A stretch of DNA of 43,377 nucleotides from a virus. Each line of letters begins with the position of its first letter. Position 1 is the first letter of the stretch. The notes below the pieces were generated by a model. The model was not told where the DNA came from, ran no database searches, and saw nothing but the letters and a program-made list of their open reading frames with translations. The translations under genes were made by a program, and so were the position numbers. The DNA is taken from positions 1 through 43,377 of IMG/VR virus record IMGVR_UViG_3300021061_000012. One strand, 5' to 3'. Below, piece by piece: positions 8,387-16,945 of this stretch.

Positions 8387-8977
8387 ATGGCTAAAGTTGT
8401 GAAGGTTTTTGAAATCTCAGAAGTATCTCTTGGCGATAGCGTTCGGGAAGTCCCGAGCACAGCGGGTGCCAAGCTTGTCACCGAAACAGACACGCAAACA
8501 CTTACGAACAAAACGCTGACATCACCGACCGTTACTGGTCCAGTCACGACGGGCGAAGTTGTCAATGCAACGGCAGCGACGCTTTCTATAAGTGCTGCGA
8601 CTCATGCTGGTCGCATCGTAACGCTGAATCGCGCGGCCGGCATCACTGTCACAATGCCAGCTGCGACTGGCAGTGGGAATCGCTATCGATTCATCGTCGG
8701 AACGACCGTTACGTCGAATCAATATCGTTTCGATGTGACTGGTAACGACGCCTATTTCGGCAACATCTTTGGTGCACAAGACGGCGGCGCGACTGTTGAG
8801 GCATGGGAAGCTGCCGCAGACTCCGACCGCATTGACCTTGACGGTTCGACAAAGGGCGGTATCAAGGGCGATTACTTGGAATTCGTCGATATTGCAACCG
8901 ATACATGGTTCGTGTGCGGAAAGATCGCGCAGACTGGCACTCAAGCAACGCCGTTTACAACGGGAGCAGTTAGCTAA
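8387..8977 (+). CDS. Virion-associated beta-structured protein (tail/head decoration type)
   Basis: 196 residues, behind AAAAGGAG. Low-complexity Thr-rich segments (TLTNKTLTSPTVTGPVTTGE) precede a beta-rich domain (TLNRAAGITVTMPAATGSGNRYRFIVG). The TLTNKTLTSP motif is common in phage structural and tail-fibre proteins, and the domain resembles part of this phage's own tail fibre (GAITVTLPQISG region at about 26,720). In many podoviruses a similar gene lies between portal and scaffold. It is likely a minor structural or decoration protein; the exact role is unknown. Confidence 0.65.
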   Translation: MAKVVKVFEISEVSLGDSVREVPSTAGAKLVTETDTQTLTNKTLTSPTVTGPVTTGEVVNATAATLSISAATHAGRIVTLNRAAGITVTMPAATGSGNRYRFIVGTTVTSNQYRFDVTGNDAYFGNIFGAQDGGATVEAWEAAADSDRIDLDGSTKGGIKGDYLEFVDIATDTWFVCGKIAQTGTQATPFTTGAVS

Positions 8978-8980
8978 CGC

Positions 8981-9289
8981 ATGAGTGGACAGAACGCATT
9001 AGTTAGAAACGCCGCTGACCCTGAGCAGGTTAAGGAAGCGGAAGGCAAGGCCAAACGCGGCCGTGAGCGTGAAATCTCTGACGTCGCGTACCTCTTACAG
9101 TTTCCGCAATTCAGACGATTCGTCTGGCGGTACCTGGAACCTTTGGACCGTATTAGTGCCCAGCAGTCAGGTTCATGGACCTACTTCGCTGAAGGCGAGC
9201 GGAATCAGGCTTTAAAGATCAAAGCCGACATCATTGAGGCGAATCCACAAGCACTCGTCGACATGATGATCGAGAACAAGGAGAAATAA
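8981..9289 (+). CDS. Bbp19-like protein
   Basis: 102 residues. The core QFRRFVWRYLEPLDRISAQQ, a mid-region SWTYFAEGERNQALK and the tail IEANPQALVDMMIE match the pattern of the Bordetella phage Bbp19 family, found between portal and scaffold genes in many podoviruses. Function is not established; the position suggests a capsid-assembly factor or a virion component. It is packed 3 bases after and 2 bases before its neighbours. Confidence 0.75.
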   Translation: MSGQNALVRNAADPEQVKEAEGKAKRGREREISDVAYLLQFPQFRRFVWRYLEPLDRISAQQSGSWTYFAEGERNQALKIKADIIEANPQALVDMMIENKEK

Positions 9290-9291
9290 AT

Positions 9292-9936
9292 ATGACCGTT
9301 GAAACCACGAACTCACCCGCACAGGCGACAACCGACGCGGGAGAGGTGAAGCAGCAAGAGCAGAAACCCGCAGAGCAGACGACTGCTACTAAGTCGACAG
9401 AGCAGAAGCCAGCTGAAGCGGGCAAGGAAGGCACGACAGGACAGAAGACGGAAGAGCAGAAGGCAGCCGTACCCGAAAAGTACGAGCTCAAACTGCCAGA
9501 GGGTTCCCCGCTAGACGCGTCTGCCATTGAGAGGATTGCCGCCGAGGCTAAGGCGCAAGGACTCACCAATGAGCAGGCACAAGCGCTCCTGGTGCGCGAA
9601 TCCAATGCCGTCAAAGGGTTCTGGAATGCCACGCAAGAAAGAGTAAAGAAGGAGCAGGATTCGTGGGTTGAGAAGTCGAAAAGCGATGCTGAGATTGGAG
9701 GCGATAACTTCGTCCGAAATACTGAGCTTGCACACCGCGTTCTTCAGAAGTTTGGCAGCGAAGAGCTGTTGAATGAGCTCGATAGGACACGGTACGGCAA
9801 CCACCCTGAGCTAGTTCGCCTGCTGTCACGTATTGGAAAAGCGATGTCTGAAGACCAGCTTGTCCTTCCCAATTCTCAAGGAGGAACCAAGCGAAGCATA
9901 GAGGACATCTTTTACGGAACTAACGAACAACAATAA
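9292..9936 (+). CDS. Capsid scaffolding protein
   Basis: 214 residues. The first 60 residues are a disordered Gln/Lys/Glu/Thr-rich tail. The YELKLPEGSPLD motif near 64-75, common in scaffold proteins, follows, and then a long amphipathic helical region. A high charged-residue content, no hydrophobic core motif and a position directly upstream of the major capsid gene are the family hallmarks. It should guide prohead assembly and leave before or during packaging. Confidence 0.85.
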   Translation: MTVETTNSPAQATTDAGEVKQQEQKPAEQTTATKSTEQKPAEAGKEGTTGQKTEEQKAAVPEKYELKLPEGSPLDASAIERIAAEAKAQGLTNEQAQALLVRESNAVKGFWNATQERVKKEQDSWVEKSKSDAEIGGDNFVRNTELAHRVLQKFGSEELLNELDRTRYGNHPELVRLLSRIGKAMSEDQLVLPNSQGGTKRSIEDIFYGTNEQQ

Positions 9937-9950
9937 AGGAGTAACACACT

Positions 9951-10961
9951 ATGGCTACTATCGGCGCAAGCGTATTAACTCTTGCTGATTGGGCAAAGCG
10001 TTTGGACCCTGACGGCAAGGTTCCATCCATCGTCGAGCTTCTGTCTCAGACAAACGAAATCTTGGCTGACATGCTCTGGAAGGAAGGCAACCTTCCCACA
10101 GGCGAGCGTGTCACCGTACGTACTGGTTTGCCGACTGTTGCATGGCGCTTGCTCAACAACGGTGTAACGCCGTCCAAGAGCACGACTGCACAAATCGACG
10201 AGCAGTGCGGCATGTTGGAAGCCTGGTCTGAAGTTGACAAAGACCTTGCTGAGCTCAACGCAAACACGTCTCAATTCCGTCTCTCTGAGGCGCAAGCCTT
10301 CATCGAAGCTATGAATCAAGAAATGGCTTCGACTTTGTTCTACGGAAATAGCGGTACAGCTCCCGAAGAGTTTACTGGTTTGGCTGTCCGTTATTCCGAT
10401 ATCGGTTCGGGTTCTCCTGAGAACGCCCAGAACATCTTGGACGCTGGTGGTACTGGTTCCGACAATTCATCCGTCTGGCTGGTTGTGTGGGGAGCCAACA
10501 CTTGCTACGGAATTTTCCCCAAGGGTAGCAAGGCCGGCTTAGTCCATGACGATATGGGCTTAGTCACCGTCGAAACGACTGCTGGCATCGCTGGTAACCG
10601 TATGCGCGCTTACCAAGATCGTTGGCAATGGAAGTGTGGTATCGCGTTGAAAGACTGGCGTTATGTTGTCCGCGTCTGCAACATCGATATCAGCAACCTC
10701 GTCGCCAAATCGTCCGCGGCTGACCTTATCGAGTACATGATTAAGGCCATTCACCGCGTGCCGAATATCCGCATGGGTCGCGCTGCGTTCTACATGAACC
10801 GTAGTTGTTTCCAAATGCTCGATATTCAGCGTCGTGACGACATCATCAGTGGCGGCGGTCTCCGCTACGAGCAAGTCGATGGTGTAGCAACTCCGACATT
10901 CCGCGGAATTCCTGTTCGCATCTGTGATGCGCTCACGGAAACCGAAAGTCGCGTGACCTAG
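9951..10961 (+). CDS. Major capsid protein
   Basis: 336 residues, behind AAAGGAG. It resembles the BPP-1-type major capsid family, with an HK97-like fold: N-terminal ASVLTLADWAKRLDPDGKVPSIV, the GLPTVAWRLLNNGV segment, and the RWQWKCGIALKDWRYVVRVCNID region toward the C-terminus. Position after the scaffold and before the Bbp16-like cement gene supports the call. This should be the most abundant virion protein. Confidence 0.92.
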   Translation: MATIGASVLTLADWAKRLDPDGKVPSIVELLSQTNEILADMLWKEGNLPTGERVTVRTGLPTVAWRLLNNGVTPSKSTTAQIDEQCGMLEAWSEVDKDLAELNANTSQFRLSEAQAFIEAMNQEMASTLFYGNSGTAPEEFTGLAVRYSDIGSGSPENAQNILDAGGTGSDNSSVWLVVWGANTCYGIFPKGSKAGLVHDDMGLVTVETTAGIAGNRMRAYQDRWQWKCGIALKDWRYVVRVCNIDISNLVAKSSAADLIEYMIKAIHRVPNIRMGRAAFYMNRSCFQMLDIQRRDDIISGGGLRYEQVDGVATPTFRGIPVRICDALTETESRVT

Positions 10962-11018
10962 TCGGTAGTAGCGGATGTTGAATTCGGTATTAACAACTCA
11001 AAATAAGGAGAAACGAAC

Positions 11019-11465
11019 ATGATTCTTGATAATCAAACTCTTCTGTCAGATGCCCAAGCAATCACTGCTGATGCGGCATCCACAAATACATACGACCTTG
11101 GGGCTGCCAATAAGTTTGTCGCAATTGGCGAACCCTTGGGCGTGTTCTTTACTATCGACGTTGCAGCTGATGCTGCAGACGCCGATGAGACCTACGAATT
11201 CCAGGTCATTCAGTCCGCAAATGCGAATTTATCTTCGCCGGACATCTTAATCAAGACCGACACGACTTACATCAGCCGCTCAACGCTCGTGGCTGGTTAC
11301 AAGCTCGTGTTGCCAATTCCTCCGGGATTGGTGACGAAGCGATACCTTGGCGCTTACTACAACGTTGGCGGAACTTCGCCATCCGTCACTGTAACCGCTT
11401 GGATTGCTCCGTTGTCGATGGCTCAGAACGAGAAGTATTACGCTGACGGAATCACCATCAGCTAG
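11019..11465 (+). CDS. Bbp16-like capsid cement protein
   Basis: 148 residues, mostly beta structure, ending in a WIAPLSMAQNEKYYADGI segment. It opens with the MILDNQTLLSDAQAIT type of N-terminus of the Bbp16 family, which trimerises on the capsid surface of BPP-1 and stabilises it. It lies 57 bases after the major capsid gene with AAGGAG upstream. A stem-loop follows the gene. Confidence 0.82.
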   Translation: MILDNQTLLSDAQAITADAASTNTYDLGAANKFVAIGEPLGVFFTIDVAADAADADETYEFQVIQSANANLSSPDILIKTDTTYISRSTLVAGYKLVLPIPPGLVTKRYLGAYYNVGGTSPSVTVTAWIAPLSMAQNEKYYADGITIS

Positions 11466-11500
11466 TACGTAGAACGATAAATCCGGTACTCAGCGCCGGC

Positions 11501-11524
11501 AAGGGGAGTGCGCAGGCTCCCCTT
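11501..11524 (+). terminator. Stem-loop after the capsid genes (attenuator-like)
   Basis: AAGGGGAG (11501-11508) and CTCCCCTT (11517-11524) form a perfect 8-bp GC-rich stem with an 8-base loop. It is followed by CATTAAAGG, not a U-run, so it would be a weak terminator or an mRNA-stabilising 3' hairpin. Its place after capsid and cement genes suggests it keeps capsid mRNA high relative to the tail genes downstream. Confidence 0.6.
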
Positions 11525-11545
11525 CATTAAAGGAGAACGAACGAT

Positions 11546-11755
11546 ATGGCAAAGATCAAAGTCAAAGTCACCAAACTAGGCTACTACGATCTAAAGCGAA
11601 GACGTCCAGGTGAAATCTTAACCATCGACGAGAAGCTGTTTTCCAAAAACTGGATGGTTAAGGTCACTGATGAACAGGTCAAGTCATCCAAAGCGGCCAA
11701 GGTGCAGCAAGAGGAACTCCCCGAAGTTGCGACCGGAGACGCTGACGTTATCTAA
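11546..11755 (+). CDS. Small head-module protein, 69 aa
   Basis: The N-terminal half is a compact beta motif (KIKVKVTKLGYYDLKRRRPGEILTID, then NWMVKVTDEQ), followed by an acidic flexible tail. A 'V-x3-GYY-x2-RRRPGE ... W-V' pattern is common among small proteins encoded just after phage capsid genes; no function is assigned. AAAGGAG precedes the start. Confidence 0.65.
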   Translation: MAKIKVKVTKLGYYDLKRRRPGEILTIDEKLFSKNWMVKVTDEQVKSSKAAKVQQEELPEVATGDADVI

Positions 11756-11769
11756 GGAAAGGGACTGCT

Positions 11770-12201
11770 ATGGCAGACGCCGTAACAACAAACAAGATTA
11801 TTGAGACAGCTACGCATTACGTCGTGCATCTGACGAACATATCAGACGGTACTGGCGAATCTGCGGTGGTTAAGGTCGATAAGTCCGCAATCGAAGTGGC
11901 TTCTGATGGAGCTGAACCAAATTCGCTCGATATCGAAGAAGTCCGCTGGGCCATTCAGGGATTCACGAGCGTACGGATTTTGTGGGACCACACAACAGAT
12001 GACCTTGCGCTCGTCCTTTGTGGCAGCGGCTACGACGACTTCACCGGCAAAGGTCGCATTCCTGGTTTCACGGGAACGAGTGGCCTAAAAGACCCCCGTT
12101 CGGCTGGTGGCACCGGTGACATCCTGTTAACCACAAATGGAGGTTCAAGCGGTGCCACATATGACATCACCCTGTGGCTTCGTAAGAATCCTAACGCGTA
12201 A
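11770..12201 (+). CDS. Putative head/tail structural protein
   Basis: 143 residues, beta-rich, with THYVVHLTNISDGTGES near the N-terminus and the C-terminal DILLTTNGGSSGATYDITLWLRK. Similar beta-sandwich proteins occur between capsid and tail tube genes of podoviruses and are often detected in virions. Function is unknown. Its stop overlaps the next start as TAATG. Confidence 0.62.
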   Translation: MADAVTTNKIIETATHYVVHLTNISDGTGESAVVKVDKSAIEVASDGAEPNSLDIEEVRWAIQGFTSVRILWDHTTDDLALVLCGSGYDDFTGKGRIPGFTGTSGLKDPRSAGGTGDILLTTNGGSSGATYDITLWLRKNPNA

Positions 12202-12902
12202 TGAATCGAACACGTTTAATACATAGCAACAACTCGCGTGTGCCGTCCAGGGTTTTCGAAGGCGACTCCTTTACAAAACTACTGATTCATGGTGACGGCG
12301 CCGACGGAAGTACGACGATTACGGATACGTCGGCATCCAGTCACGTTCCGGTAGCAGCTGGTCACGCCCAAGTTGACACAGCGCAAAAGAAATTTGGGAC
12401 TGGCTCGCTCTTGTTCGATGGTACCGGCGATTACGTTAGGGTTCCGAATCACGCCGATTTCAATGTCGGTTCTGGCGACTGGACTATGGATTATTGGGTC
12501 CGCTTTGCAACCGCGGATTTTATGCAGTATTTGGGTCGCATCAACGGAAACAGCCCCTTTCAAGGCTGGTACATGGTCAAGACCGCTGCTGGAAATCTTA
12601 ACTGGTACACCAGCAGCAATACTTTAAGACTCGCATCGTCCGGTGGTGAGCTCACCACAAACAACTGGCATCACATTGCAATTGATTCGTTCAGCGGAAC
12701 GATCAGGGCTTACATCAACGGAAACAGCGTCGCAAGCTGGGCCGGTACAGTGGAGAATTTCGAAACAGACTTAATTATTGGTGCGTGGGTCGCAAATGGT
12801 GGCAGCTCATTGAATGGCTGGATAGAAGAATTTCGATGGAGTAAGGGTATCAGCCGATATCAGGGAAGCAACTTCACTCCACCGACATCTGCTTACAGTT
12901 AA
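12201..12902 (+). CDS. LamG-like (concanavalin A-fold) virion surface protein
   Basis: 233 residues. From residue about 40 it shows the LamG/jellyroll lectin signature: KFGTGSLLFDGTGDYVRVP, SGDWTMDYWVRF, NNWHHIAIDSF, IRAYINGN and GWIEEFRWSKGISRY. Such domains bind carbohydrates or decorate the capsid. Its place between head and tail genes suggests a head-decoration or tail-associated adhesin. The start overlaps the previous stop, so translation is coupled. The fold is confident; ligand and virion location are unknown. Confidence 0.82.
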   Translation: MNRTRLIHSNNSRVPSRVFEGDSFTKLLIHGDGADGSTTITDTSASSHVPVAAGHAQVDTAQKKFGTGSLLFDGTGDYVRVPNHADFNVGSGDWTMDYWVRFATADFMQYLGRINGNSPFQGWYMVKTAAGNLNWYTSSNTLRLASSGGELTTNNWHHIAIDSFSGTIRAYINGNSVASWAGTVENFETDLIIGAWVANGGSSLNGWIEEFRWSKGISRYQGSNFTPPTSAYS

Positions 12903-12911
12903 GGGGGAGTT

Positions 12912-13532
12912 ATGGCATCAGAAACTGAAATCTGCAACATGGCGTTATCGCATCTAGGTGTTAGTAAGGAAATCGCGAACCTTGAGACAGAACGTAGCGC
13001 TGAGGCTAGCGCGTGTCGCCGTTTCTATGACATGACTCGCGATGAAGTATTGCGCGGATTCCCCTGGCCGTTTGCCACGAAATTTGCCGCGCTTGGGCTA
13101 GTTTCTGATTCCGACGACGATGACCACGGAAATGACGAGTGGGATTATGCGTACCGCTACCCCACTGATTGTTTAAAGATGCGTCGCATCAAGAGTGGAA
13201 CGCGAAACGACAGTCGATCATCGCGTGTTCCTTACATCATCGCCAAAGATGACGAAGGTAAGTTGATCTACACCGACCAGGAGGACGCCGAGGCAGAATA
13301 CACAGTGCTCGTCGACGACCCTGGTTTATACCCGCCAGATTTCGTTATGGCGTTATCGCTTCGCTTGGCTGCGTATATCGCGCCGCGTCTGACAGCTGGT
13401 GACCCATTCAAGATGGGCGACAGATCGTTGAAGTTGTATGTGCTGTCACAAGCAACCGCCGAGGCGAATGCTGTTAATGAGCAACAGGACGAAGACACAC
13501 CCGACCCGGATTTAATTAGAGCAAGGGAATAG
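12912..13532 (+). CDS. Tail tubular protein A (T7 gp11-like adaptor)
   Basis: 206 residues. The opening SETEICNMALSHLGVSKEIANL and the following ACRRFYDMTRDEVLRGFPWPFATK are the signature of the podovirus adaptor that binds under the portal. The downstream YRYPTDCLKMRRI segment also fits the family. It lies 4 bases before the tail tube B gene, its structural partner. Confidence 0.92.
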   Translation: MASETEICNMALSHLGVSKEIANLETERSAEASACRRFYDMTRDEVLRGFPWPFATKFAALGLVSDSDDDDHGNDEWDYAYRYPTDCLKMRRIKSGTRNDSRSSRVPYIIAKDDEGKLIYTDQEDAEAEYTVLVDDPGLYPPDFVMALSLRLAAYIAPRLTAGDPFKMGDRSLKLYVLSQATAEANAVNEQQDEDTPDPDLIRARE

Positions 13533-13536
13533 TTTT

Positions 13537-16389
13537 ATGGCTTCGATTGCACAACGATCATTTGCAGGCGGTGAAATTGCGCCTTCCCTGTATGCCCGTG
13601 TTGACGTCGTCAAGTATGCAACCGGCTTGCGGACGTGTCGCAACTTTTTCGTCATGCGTCACGGTGGTGTTTCGAATCGACCAGGCACTTCATTCGTCGG
13701 TGAAGTAAAGGACTCGACGAAGACGGTTAAGCTCCTACCGTTTGTCTTTAACTCAGATCAAACCTACGTCCTTGAATTCGGAAACCTCTACATGCGGGTT
13801 ATTCGTAACGGCGCTCAGGTGACTGAAACCGCGCAGAACATCACCGGTATTACGAACGCTAACCCGGCCGTTGTTACCTACGCTGGCGCTGACAACTACG
13901 CTAACGGCGATGAAGTCTATATTTCCGGAATAGTCGGACCTATTGGCACATATCTTAACGGCCGCAATTTCAAGGTAGCCAACGTCAACGCGGCTGCTAA
14001 TACATTCTCGCTTCAGTATATGGACGGCACGGCCGTCAACTCCACAGGTTTCGGTGCTTACACCTCCGGCGGAACCGTCGCAGAAGTCTATACGATTACG
14101 ACTCCTTATGTCGAAGCGGACCTACAAGATTTGCAGATTGCGCAGTCAGCTGACGTCATCACGATTGTTCACCCAAACTATGCACCGCGGGAGCTCTCAC
14201 GTACTGGACATACGAGCTGGACGCTATCGACAATAACCTTTGAACCAAACACGGCCAGACCAGCTGGTGTCACAGCGACGGCCGGTGGTGCCGGTTCGAA
14301 TACCTATCGCTATAAAGTGACGGCTATCGACTCCGAGACGTTCGAAGAGTCGCTTGGTGGGCTAAACACGTCGTCGAACAATATTACTGCAATCTCGCAA
14401 GCGAACCCAGCCGTTGTGACCTATGCGGGTGCGGATAACTTCACAAACGGCGACACTGTTTATATCACCGGTGTCGTTGGTATGACTCAGGTTAACGGTA
14501 AGGAATTCACTGTCGCGAACGTCAATACCGGAGCGAATACATTCGAATTGCAGGGCATCAACTCGACGTCGTACACCGCATATTCTTCTGGTGGAACGAT
14601 CAATCGTGTGTCAGTAACGCTCACCTCTGCTGCAGCGCCTTCGGCTAGCGCTCCGCATGTCGTTTCTTGGACCGCTTCTTCAGGGATAGCCGAGTACAAC
14701 GTCTATAAGGAATCGAACGGTGTGTATGGGTTCATAGGCGTCGCGTCGGGAACATCGTTCAACGATGTTGGGATTGACGCTGATACAACGGACACACCGC
14801 CAGCGGTCCGAAATCCTTTCAATGCAACGGGCGATTATCCTTCGACTGTAACCTACATCCAGCAACGCCGCGGGTTCGCGAACACTGACAACGATACTGA
14901 AAAGGTCTGGCTGAGTCGCTCAGCCAACTTTAAGAACTTTACCGTGAGCTCTCCGCTTCAAGATGATGACGCGGTCACTTTCACGGTGGCTGGACGTCAA
15001 GTCAATGAAGTGCGGCACATGATCGACTTAGGGAAGCTGCTCATATTTACGTCAGGCGGTGAGTGGGTCATTGACGGGGATAGTGCTGGGATTATCCGGC
15101 CGGGCGAAGTCAATCCGAAGGCTCAATCCTATTACGGTGCGAATACGCTGCCGCCTATCATCATCGGCGGAAACGCCCTTTACGTCCAGGCGCGCGGCTC
15201 TATCATCCGCGACTTGGGCTTTGACCTTCAGACCGATGGCTACCGCGGTAATGACCTGACGATTTTTTCAGCTCACCTGTTTGATGGGTACACCATCGAA
15301 GATTGGGCTTACCAGCAGATTCCGCATTCGATTGTGTGGACCGTCCGTAGCGATGGAAAGCTTATTGGCCTGACCTACGTTCGTGAGCATCAACTATGGG
15401 CATGGCATCGTCACGACTTCGACGGGACCGTTGAAAACGTCTGCTGCGTTCCTGAAGGAACCGAAGACGCTTTGTATTTGGTTATCAAGCGGACGATTAA
15501 CGGAGCAACTAAGCGATATATCGAACGCTTGGAATCGCGCTTCGTTGATACCGATGCCATTGAGGATTCAGTGTTTGTCGATTGCTCGCTGTCCTATGAC
15601 GGTCGGAACACCGCCGCGACAACGATGACGATGTCCGAATACAACTCTGGCGGGTGGCTATATACGAGCACGATTACGCTGACTGCCAGCGTCTCTTATT
15701 TCACATCTGCAGACGTCGGGAATGAAATTCACCTGACCGGCTCCGGTGGCGACGTCATTCGTTTCGAGATTACCGAGTATGTCAGCGGGACCGTGGTTCG
15801 CGGTAAGCCTCACAAGACAGTCCCTGCGTCTATGCGGAGTGTTGCGATTACCACATGGACTAGAGCGGTCGACGAGGTAACAGGTCTTTGGCACATCGAG
15901 GGTGAGAGTGTGAGCGTCTTGGGTGATGGATTTGTTGTTGCCAATCCTAATAACGACGCCTACACCGTTCGCACCGTCACGAACGGAACCGTGACGCTCG
16001 ATAAGCCTTATGGGGTAATTCACATTGGGCTGCCGATTACCGCGGACATTGAAACGCTGGACATCGATACCGCACAAAGCGAGACCTTAGCCGATAAAAA
16101 GAAGATTGTCACGAAGGTGACTCTGTTTGTGGAAACTTCGCGTGGTGGTTTCATAGGTGGTGAACCTCCGACTAATGATGATGACGACCCGCTTGAAGGA
16201 CTGTATGAGCTGAAGGTCCGCAATGCAGAGGACTATGACAACCCTGTCGCACTCGCGACTGGCACAGTCGATGTGAACATTGAGTCGGGCTGGAATTCAA
16301 ACGGACGAGTTTTTATTAGACAAGTAGACCCACTGCCACTGTCAGTTTTGGCTGTGGTTCCATCAGGAATGATGCCTTTTAGGGGGTAA
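13537..16389 (+). CDS. Tail tubular protein B / nozzle (T7 gp12-like) with a duplicated inserted domain
   Basis: 950 residues, longer than T7 gp12 (about 794). The N-terminus (SFAGGEIAPSLYARVDV, then the YATGLRTCRNFFV and GGVSNRPGTSFVGE segments) is diagnostic of the podovirus nozzle. The excess length comes in part from two related inserts, about residues 104-183 and 285-360, each beginning NPAVVTYAGADN and ending AYxSGGT. They look like surface-exposed beta domains. The protein forms the hexameric tube end and probably contacts the fibre. Confidence 0.93.
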   Translation: MASIAQRSFAGGEIAPSLYARVDVVKYATGLRTCRNFFVMRHGGVSNRPGTSFVGEVKDSTKTVKLLPFVFNSDQTYVLEFGNLYMRVIRNGAQVTETAQNITGITNANPAVVTYAGADNYANGDEVYISGIVGPIGTYLNGRNFKVANVNAAANTFSLQYMDGTAVNSTGFGAYTSGGTVAEVYTITTPYVEADLQDLQIAQSADVITIVHPNYAPRELSRTGHTSWTLSTITFEPNTARPAGVTATAGGAGSNTYRYKVTAIDSETFEESLGGLNTSSNNITAISQANPAVVTYAGADNFTNGDTVYITGVVGMTQVNGKEFTVANVNTGANTFELQGINSTSYTAYSSGGTINRVSVTLTSAAAPSASAPHVVSWTASSGIAEYNVYKESNGVYGFIGVASGTSFNDVGIDADTTDTPPAVRNPFNATGDYPSTVTYIQQRRGFANTDNDTEKVWLSRSANFKNFTVSSPLQDDDAVTFTVAGRQVNEVRHMIDLGKLLIFTSGGEWVIDGDSAGIIRPGEVNPKAQSYYGANTLPPIIIGGNALYVQARGSIIRDLGFDLQTDGYRGNDLTIFSAHLFDGYTIEDWAYQQIPHSIVWTVRSDGKLIGLTYVREHQLWAWHRHDFDGTVENVCCVPEGTEDALYLVIKRTINGATKRYIERLESRFVDTDAIEDSVFVDCSLSYDGRNTAATTMTMSEYNSGGWLYTSTITLTASVSYFTSADVGNEIHLTGSGGDVIRFEITEYVSGTVVRGKPHKTVPASMRSVAITTWTRAVDEVTGLWHIEGESVSVLGDGFVVANPNNDAYTVRTVTNGTVTLDKPYGVIHIGLPITADIETLDIDTAQSETLADKKKIVTKVTLFVETSRGGFIGGEPPTNDDDDPLEGLYELKVRNAEDYDNPVALATGTVDVNIESGWNSNGRVFIRQVDPLPLSVLAVVPSGMMPFRG
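13846..14085 (+). repeat. Nozzle inserted domain, copy 1
   Basis: Encodes the first of two homologous about 75-80-residue modules: NPAVVTYAGADNYANGDEVY, NGRNFKVANVNAAANTFSL and AYTSGGTV. The second copy is at 14390-14615. Protein-level similarity is clear across the whole module, so this is an internal duplication. Confidence 0.8.
14390..14615 (+). repeat. Nozzle inserted domain, copy 2
   Basis: The second copy: NPAVVTYAGADNFTNGDTVY, NGKEFTVANVNTGANTFEL and AYSSGGTI. DNA has diverged at third positions while protein is conserved, so the duplication is old or kept by selection. Confidence 0.8.
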
Positions 16390-16394
16390 CGATT

Positions 16395-16940
16395 ATGGGA
16401 GTGAGTACAGGCGCATTAATGGCGGTATCAACGGCAACTTCCGCTTTGTCAACTGCGGCGACGGCTTATAACCAGGCGCAAACAGCAAAGATGCAAGGCG
16501 ACATTCAGAAAAGCCAGTACGAAGCTAATGCACGAATGGCGAATCTTCAAGCCGAGGATGCCATCAAGCGTGGCGACAAGGAAGCGTTAGCGCATAAGAA
16601 GAAGGTTCGCCAGTTGATCGGTGCCCAGCGTGCAGCTCTGGCAGCTCAAGGAATCGAGGTTGATTCCGGCTCCGCTCTTGACGTCCAGATGGATACAGCC
16701 GCATTAGGCGGTGAGGATATTTTAACTATTAAAAACAACGCCTGGCGTGAGGCATGGGGTTATCGTGTGCAGGCTGAGGATTATAGAAATAAGGGTACAT
16801 GGGCCAAGATGTCCGGCCGCAATGAAGCTCGCAATACTCTGCTGACTGGTGGGATGACGATTGCCAAAGACGTCACTGCAGGGCTGTATTCGTATGAGTA
16901 CGGCAAAACAACAAAGACAACCAAGACGACGAAGGTGTAG
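16395..16940 (+). CDS. Internal virion core protein (T7 gp14-like)
   Basis: 181 residues. An Ala/Thr-rich N-terminal helix (ALMAVSTATSALSTAATAY) precedes a long charged helix and the family motif GAQRAALAAQGIEVDSGSAL near 75-95. T7 gp14-type proteins are ejected into the host outer membrane as the first part of the DNA channel. The C-terminus is Thr/Lys-rich (KTTKTTKTTKV). Position is as expected, after the nozzle and before two larger core proteins. Confidence 0.85.
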   Translation: MGVSTGALMAVSTATSALSTAATAYNQAQTAKMQGDIQKSQYEANARMANLQAEDAIKRGDKEALAHKKKVRQLIGAQRAALAAQGIEVDSGSALDVQMDTAALGGEDILTIKNNAWREAWGYRVQAEDYRNKGTWAKMSGRNEARNTLLTGGMTIAKDVTAGLYSYEYGKTTKTTKTTKV

Positions 16941-16945
16941 GAATT

